From the NCBI RefSeq assembly GCF_009856825.1, contig NZ_WVTD01000005.1, positions 62,001 through 126,000 of the forward strand: a stretch of DNA of 64,000 nt, given 5' to 3'. The position numbers and the translations under genes were made by a program. The DNA is from Novosphingobium silvae. GTDB lineage: Bacteria > Pseudomonadota > Alphaproteobacteria > Sphingomonadales > Sphingomonadaceae. Of this stretch, positions 59,951 to 64,000 are shown piece by piece; within the stretch, counting starts at the first letter, position 1, and each line of letters opens with the position of its first letter. Below the pieces are notes generated by a model. It did not search any database. It had not been told where the DNA came from and saw only the letters and a list, made by a program, of their open reading frames with translations.

Positions 59951-62614
59951 ATGATCAGGCAGGTCTACACGTTCGGTGGCGGGGTCAAGCACGACGACCC
60001 CCGCTCGCGCGACAAGGTGATCACCGGTGGCAAGGGCGCCAACCTTGCCGAGATGGCCGGGATCGGCCTGCCCGTGCCGCCAGGCTTCACCATCACCACC
60101 GAGGAATGCGTCAAGTACCTCGCTGAGGGAGCGAATTTCTCCGATCAGCTTCGGGCCGATGTTGCCGATGCGCTGACCCATATCGAAAAGGCCGTGGGCA
60201 AGAACTTCGGCGACGCGGCCGACCCGCTGCTCGTATCGGTCCGGTCCGGGGCGCGCGTTTCGATGCCGGGAATGATGGACACGGTCCTCAACCTTGGTCT
60301 CAACGACGCAACTGTGGAAGGTCTTGCCGCGACGTCGGGTGACGATCGCTTTGCGTGGGACAGCTACCGCCGCTTCATCCAGATGTATTCGGATGTCGTT
60401 CTTGGCGTCGAGCACCACCTTTTCGAGGAAGCGCTGGAGATAGCCAAGGAAGACAACGGCTATGACAACGACGTCGATCTTACCGCCGCCGACTGGCGCA
60501 AGATCGTGACCGAATACAAGGCGATCGTTCAGAACGAGCTTGGACGCGCCTTCCCGCAGGATGTGCATGAACAGCTTTGGGGTGCCATCCAGGCTGTGTT
60601 CGACAGCTGGGATTCCGATCGCGCCAAGGTCTACCGCCGCCTGAATGACATTCCGGGTGACTGGGGCACTGCGGTCAACGTGCAGGCCATGGTCTTCGGA
60701 AACATGGGTGACACCTCGGCAACGGGTGTCGCCTTTACCCGCGACCCGGCCACGGGCGAGAAGGCGTACTATGGCGAGTGGCTCGTCAACGCACAGGGTG
60801 AGGATGTCGTCGCTGGCATTCGCACCCCGCAGTACCTGACCAGATCCGCGCGCGAGCGTGCCGGCGCAAAGCCGCTGTCGATGGAAGAGGCTATGCCCGA
60901 GGCATATGCCGAACTCGCCGCGGTGTTCGAACTGCTCGAAAAGCACTACCGCGACATGCAGGACATCGAATTCACGGTGGAGCGCAACAAGCTGTGGATG
61001 TTGCAGACCCGCTCTGGGAAGCGCACTGCCAAGGCCGCGCTCAAGATGGCTGTCGACATGGTCGAAGAAGGCCTCATTGACGAGGCCACCGCCATCAAGC
61101 GCGTCGATCCGATGGCTCTCGACCAGCTTCTGCACCCGACGCTTGACCCTCAGGCGGCGCGCGACATCCTTGGCAAGGGGCTGCCAGCATCGCCCGGCGC
61201 TGCATCCGGCGCGATCGTGCTCGACGCGGACACCGCCGAAAAGCGCGCGGAGCGCGGAGATGCGGTGATCCTCGTTCGCGTGGAAACTTCGCCGGAAGAC
61301 ATCCATGGCATGCATGCGGCGAAAGGCATCCTCACTGCTCGCGGTGGCATGACGAGCCATGCGGCAGTGGTGGCGCGCGGCATGGGCCGTCCGTGTGTGT
61401 CGGGCGCATCGGGCCTGTCAATCGACATGAAGAGCCGCACCCTGCGGATGGGGCAACGCGCGCTCAAGGAAGGCGACATCATCACTCTCGATGGGTCGAC
61501 GGGCGAGATCATGGCCGGCGAAGTGCCGACGATCGAGCCGGAACTTGCGGGCGATTTCGCGACGCTCATGACCTGGGCGGACAAACACCGTCGCATGAAG
61601 GTGCGCACGAACGCGGAAACCCCTGCAGACTGCCGCATGGCGCGCCAGTTCGGCGCGGAGGGCATCGGCCTGTGCCGTACTGAGCACATGTTCTTCGATG
61701 CAGGGCGCATCTCGGCTGTCCGCCAGATGATCCTTGCAGAGGATGAGGCCAGCCGCCGCGCAGCGCTCGAAAAGCTGCTGCCCGAACAGCGCGCCGATTT
61801 CCAGGCCATTTTCGAAGTCATGGCAGGGCTGCCCGTCACCATCCGCCTGCTCGACCCGCCGCTCCACGAGTTCCTCCCGCACGCCGACGCCGAGTTCGCC
61901 GAGCTGTCGGAGACCATCGGTATCGGTGTCGATACTCTGAAGCGCAGGGCCGACGAACTGCACGAGTTCAACCCGATGCTGGGGCATCGCGGTTGCCGTC
62001 TGGGTATCACCTTCCCCGAAATCTACGAGATGCAGGCGCGCGCCATCTTCGAGGCGGCCTGCGACGTGGCGCTCGCTTCGGGTGAGGCAATCGTGCCAGA
62101 AGTCATGATTCCGCTAGTCGGCACCAAGCGCGAACTGCAGATCCTCCGCAAGCTCGTCGACGAGACCGCTGCCAAGGTCTTTGCGGAAAAGGGGCGGACG
62201 CTCGAGTACCTCGTGGGAACGATGATCGAGCTTCCGCGCGCGGCGCTGATGGCCGGCGAGATTGCGGAGGAGGCGAAGTTCTTCTCGTTCGGTACCAACG
62301 ACCTTACGCAGACGACGCTCGGCGTCAGCCGCGATGACGCTGCGCGTTTTCTCAGCCCTTACGTAGAAAAGGGTATCTACCCACGCGATCCATTCGTCAG
62401 CCTCGATATCGAAGGGGTCGGCCAGCTTGTGCAACTGGGCGCAGAGCGCGGGCGTGCGACGTATTCGGCGTTGAAGCTGGGCATCTGCGGCGAGCACGGC
62501 GGGGATCCCGCTTCGATCGCATTTTGCGAAAAGGTTGGCCTCGACTACGTCAGCGCTTCGCCTTTCCGCGTGCCGATCGCCCGGCTTGCAGCTGCACAGG
62601 CTGCGCTCGGTTAA
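59951..62614 (+). CDS. ppdK: Pyruvate, phosphate dikinase
   Basis: This is an 887-aa enzyme that interconverts pyruvate, ATP and phosphate with PEP, AMP and PPi. The ATP-grasp domain holds GGKGANLAEMAGIGLPVPPG, the central phosphohistidine domain GGMTSHAAVVARGMGRPCV with His470, and the C-terminal PEP/pyruvate barrel FGAEGIGLCRTEHMFF and FFSFGTNDLTQ. AGGGGA precedes the ATG at 59951. It is complete and probably monocistronic. Confidence 0.97.
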   Translation: MIRQVYTFGGGVKHDDPRSRDKVITGGKGANLAEMAGIGLPVPPGFTITTEECVKYLAEGANFSDQLRADVADALTHIEKAVGKNFGDAADPLLVSVRSGARVSMPGMMDTVLNLGLNDATVEGLAATSGDDRFAWDSYRRFIQMYSDVVLGVEHHLFEEALEIAKEDNGYDNDVDLTAADWRKIVTEYKAIVQNELGRAFPQDVHEQLWGAIQAVFDSWDSDRAKVYRRLNDIPGDWGTAVNVQAMVFGNMGDTSATGVAFTRDPATGEKAYYGEWLVNAQGEDVVAGIRTPQYLTRSARERAGAKPLSMEEAMPEAYAELAAVFELLEKHYRDMQDIEFTVERNKLWMLQTRSGKRTAKAALKMAVDMVEEGLIDEATAIKRVDPMALDQLLHPTLDPQAARDILGKGLPASPGAASGAIVLDADTAEKRAERGDAVILVRVETSPEDIHGMHAAKGILTARGGMTSHAAVVARGMGRPCVSGASGLSIDMKSRTLRMGQRALKEGDIITLDGSTGEIMAGEVPTIEPELAGDFATLMTWADKHRRMKVRTNAETPADCRMARQFGAEGIGLCRTEHMFFDAGRISAVRQMILAEDEASRRAALEKLLPEQRADFQAIFEVMAGLPVTIRLLDPPLHEFLPHADAEFAELSETIGIGVDTLKRRADELHEFNPMLGHRGCRLGITFPEIYEMQARAIFEAACDVALASGEAIVPEVMIPLVGTKRELQILRKLVDETAAKVFAEKGRTLEYLVGTMIELPRAALMAGEIAEEAKFFSFGTNDLTQTTLGVSRDDAARFLSPYVEKGIYPRDPFVSLDIEGVGQLVQLGAERGRATYSALKLGICGEHGGDPASIAFCEKVGLDYVSASPFRVPIARLAAAQAALG

Positions 62615-62621
62615 GCTGGCT

Positions 62622-62650
62622 CGGGCTGGAAGGTTATCGCTTCCAGCCCG
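62622..62650. terminator. Bidirectional hairpin between ppdK and the methyltransferase gene
   Basis: A perfect 11-bp stem (CGGGCTGGAAG / CTTCCAGCCCG) with loop GTTATCG. It begins 8 bp after the ppdK stop. The stop codon of the convergent methyltransferase gene lies in the loop, so its last codons form half the stem. There is no clear T-run, so its strength is uncertain. Confidence 0.6.
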
Positions 62651-63395
62651 TTAAGGTCAGGATCTGAAAGCTTTCCACTGTGCGGCCGCTGGCACCAGCG
62701 GCCGCAAAGGCGTGGCGGGCACGCGAAAAGGCAGCTTTACCCAACGCAGGGCTTGGGTCGGCAAGCACGTTGCCGAGACCTTGCTCCCGAAGGTCTTCGA
62801 CCAGCCGATCGAGGCTTCGGAACCCGACAGTGATGGTTCGGTGATCGGCAACAGGGTCGGCGAACAGCGCACGTTGCAGTAACTGGGCTCCGGATCGCAC
62901 GTCAATGGATGGATGAACGCGCGGCGCAGGGCGATCCCCATCCGCCGCAAGCATCACCTCGCGAAGGACCGGCAGGCTGCCCGAAGCGACGAAGCTGGCT
63001 ATCATGAGACCGCCCGGCGCAAGCGCCTTGCGCATGTGAACCAGGGCTCCGGGCAGGTCATTGACCGTATCGAGCGTTCCGAGGCTGGCAATGAGATCGA
63101 ACCCTTCGAAGGGGAAGGGCTCCTCCTCCTCGAACCCGAAACCTGGCTCCCGTTCCGTGACCTCGACCATTGAGGTGCGCAAGGTTCGAGCCAACTCGCC
63201 GGAATAGTCCCCGATGATCAGGGCGCTCGCAGGCTCGAAGCGCAGGAACGACAGGCGTTCGGGTACGTCTTCGACCATGTCGTCGATGATGTACCGTGCC
63301 GCATCGTCCCTCCTTCTCTGCAGTTCCAGCATCCGCCTGCGAGAGGCGGCGCGGCGCTGTGGGGAGAAGATGCTGGGAGGTGCTTTGCTTGCCAT
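62634..63395 (-). CDS. SAM-dependent methyltransferase (BioC/NDUFAF5-like)
   Basis: This is a 253-aa protein like the alphaproteobacterial NDUFAF5 homologue. The N-terminus has RRAASRRRMLELQRRRDDAA, then a degenerate SAM motif I (ALIIGDYSGELARTL). FDLIASLGTLDTVNDLPGAL and ALAPGGLMIASFVASGSLP follow. The charged FEEEEPFPF segment is unusual. GGGAGG lies 5-6 nt before the ATG at 63395. The gene is divergent from comF, a common neighbour in this class. Confidence 0.85.
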   Translation of the reverse strand: MASKAPPSIFSPQRRAASRRRMLELQRRRDDAARYIIDDMVEDVPERLSFLRFEPASALIIGDYSGELARTLRTSMVEVTEREPGFGFEEEEPFPFEGFDLIASLGTLDTVNDLPGALVHMRKALAPGGLMIASFVASGSLPVLREVMLAADGDRPAPRVHPSIDVRSGAQLLQRALFADPVADHRTITVGFRSLDRLVEDLREQGLGNVLADPSPALGKAAFSRARHAFAAAGASGRTVESFQILTLTGWKR

Positions 63396-63480
63396 GAGAC
63401 CTCCCTGCCGCCTTGATTAAAACGTTGCAACCAGCCTCGTGCGACTTTGTGCAGATGGACTGCGTGGGTAGACCGGGTTC

Positions 63481-64000
63481 ATGTCCATCGGTCAGACACT
63501 TCAGCCGCTCGTCGACCTGATCTTCCCGCCGCGCTGCCCGCTATGTGGGGATGGGATCGGAACCCAGACAGGACTCTGCACGCCGTGCTGGGCCACTCTG
63601 GCGGTCCCGGGGGAGCCGGCATGTACCGCATGCTGCCGTCCCTTTGGGGAACCAGCCTTGGAAGGGGCAACCTGTGCCCCGTGCCTCAAGGATCCGCCGA
63701 AGCATGCCGGGATCGCGGCGGCAACGCTTTACAACGACAGCTCCCGCAAGCTGGTCCTAGCGTTCAAGCACGGGAGTCGTCTCGGCCTAGCTCCGATGAT
63801 GGCCGGCATGATCCTGCCAAAAGTTCGCTTCGTAGACGAGGAGTGGGTGGTCGTGCCGGTACCGTTGCATCGTTGGCGACTGTGGAAGCGAGGGTACAAT
63901 CAAGCCGCCGAACTGGCCCGCCATCTGGCAAGGGGCACGGGCGGGCGGCTCTGCGTTGATGCCCTTGTCAGGCGTAAGGCCACGCCATCACTTGGCGGGT
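63481..64000 (+). CDS. comF: ComF family phosphoribosyltransferase-like protein (partial)
   Basis: The ORF starts at the ATG at 63481 and runs off the right edge (173 codons visible). Zinc-finger Cys pairs near the N-terminus are CPLCG, CTPC, CTACC and CAPC. The body has LAFKHGSRLGLAPMMAGMI, VVPVPLHRWRLWKRGYNQA and the start of the PRTase-like domain. ComF proteins take part in DNA uptake or amidophosphoribosyl-type chemistry. It is divergent from the methyltransferase gene. Confidence 0.93.
   Translation, partial: MSIGQTLQPLVDLIFPPRCPLCGDGIGTQTGLCTPCWATLAVPGEPACTACCRPFGEPALEGATCAPCLKDPPKHAGIAAATLYNDSSRKLVLAFKHGSRLGLAPMMAGMILPKVRFVDEEWVVVPVPLHRWRLWKRGYNQAAELARHLARGTGGRLCVDALVRRKATPSLGG

Noticed and set aside
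59414..61360. Long minus-strand open frame (648 codons) opposite ppdK
   Set aside because: It shadows ppdK; no domain or ribosome-binding site supports it.

Overview
The window is GC-rich and reads as an alphaproteobacterial chromosome, most likely a sphingomonad (Sphingomonadales: Novosphingobium/Sphingobium-like). This rests on family-level recognition of the mreBCD-mrdA-rodA block, the style of the F-type tra genes, the paired TraB/GumN proteins and the PEP-CTERM protein. No rRNA gene or species marker is present, so the genus is an inference.

Positions 1 to about 40,600 look like an accessory island that ends at the 3' end of a tRNA-Lys(CUU) gene (40598-40673, minus strand). The far left (1-2200) is mobile-element debris: the end of a tyrosine recombinase, a truncated large serine recombinase with its small partner genes, and an IS3-family transposase fragment. 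Positions 2219-12391 carry a stress and ion-homeostasis block: HU, a CPA1 Na+/H+ antiporter, then an apparent operon of P-type cation ATPase, universal stress protein and CaCA exchanger, then a DUF465 protein, a metallo-beta-lactamase-fold RNase-like protein and a PfkB sugar kinase. A decayed FixJ-type response regulator follows directly. Next come an IS110 remnant, a LuxR-type regulator whose start codon has to be re-assigned because of that remnant, and a DUF1778/GNAT toxin-antitoxin pair.

Positions 15460-37348 hold one long minus-strand F-type conjugation (type IV secretion) operon. In transcription order it reads: lipoprotein, dsbC-like, traA, traL, traE, traK, traB, traV, traC, four small membrane or coupled genes, traW, traU, a Pro/Ala-rich small gene, a traN-like protein split into two ORFs, trbC, an S26 peptidase, traF, a CVPC thioredoxin-fold protein, traH and traG. 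Most junctions are ATGA or GTGA overlaps. No relaxase, coupling protein or complete integrase lies in the window. An XRE-type regulator (37796) diverges from the operon across an AT-richer region with two perfect inverted repeats. A Co/Ni resistance pair (dmeR-dmeF) with a clear operator and an AlpA-like regulator lie between it and the tRNA.

From 40,598 to the end the content is core genome: tRNA-Lys; the rod-shape operon mreB-mreC-mreD-mrdA-rodA; mutL and a lipoprotein; a glutaredoxin/MauE-like fusion; ychF; a TPR lipoprotein and a PEP-CTERM protein; pth and rplY; two tandem TraB/GumN proteins; glyQ-glyS; ppdK; an NDUFAF5-type methyltransferase; and comF, which runs off the right edge.
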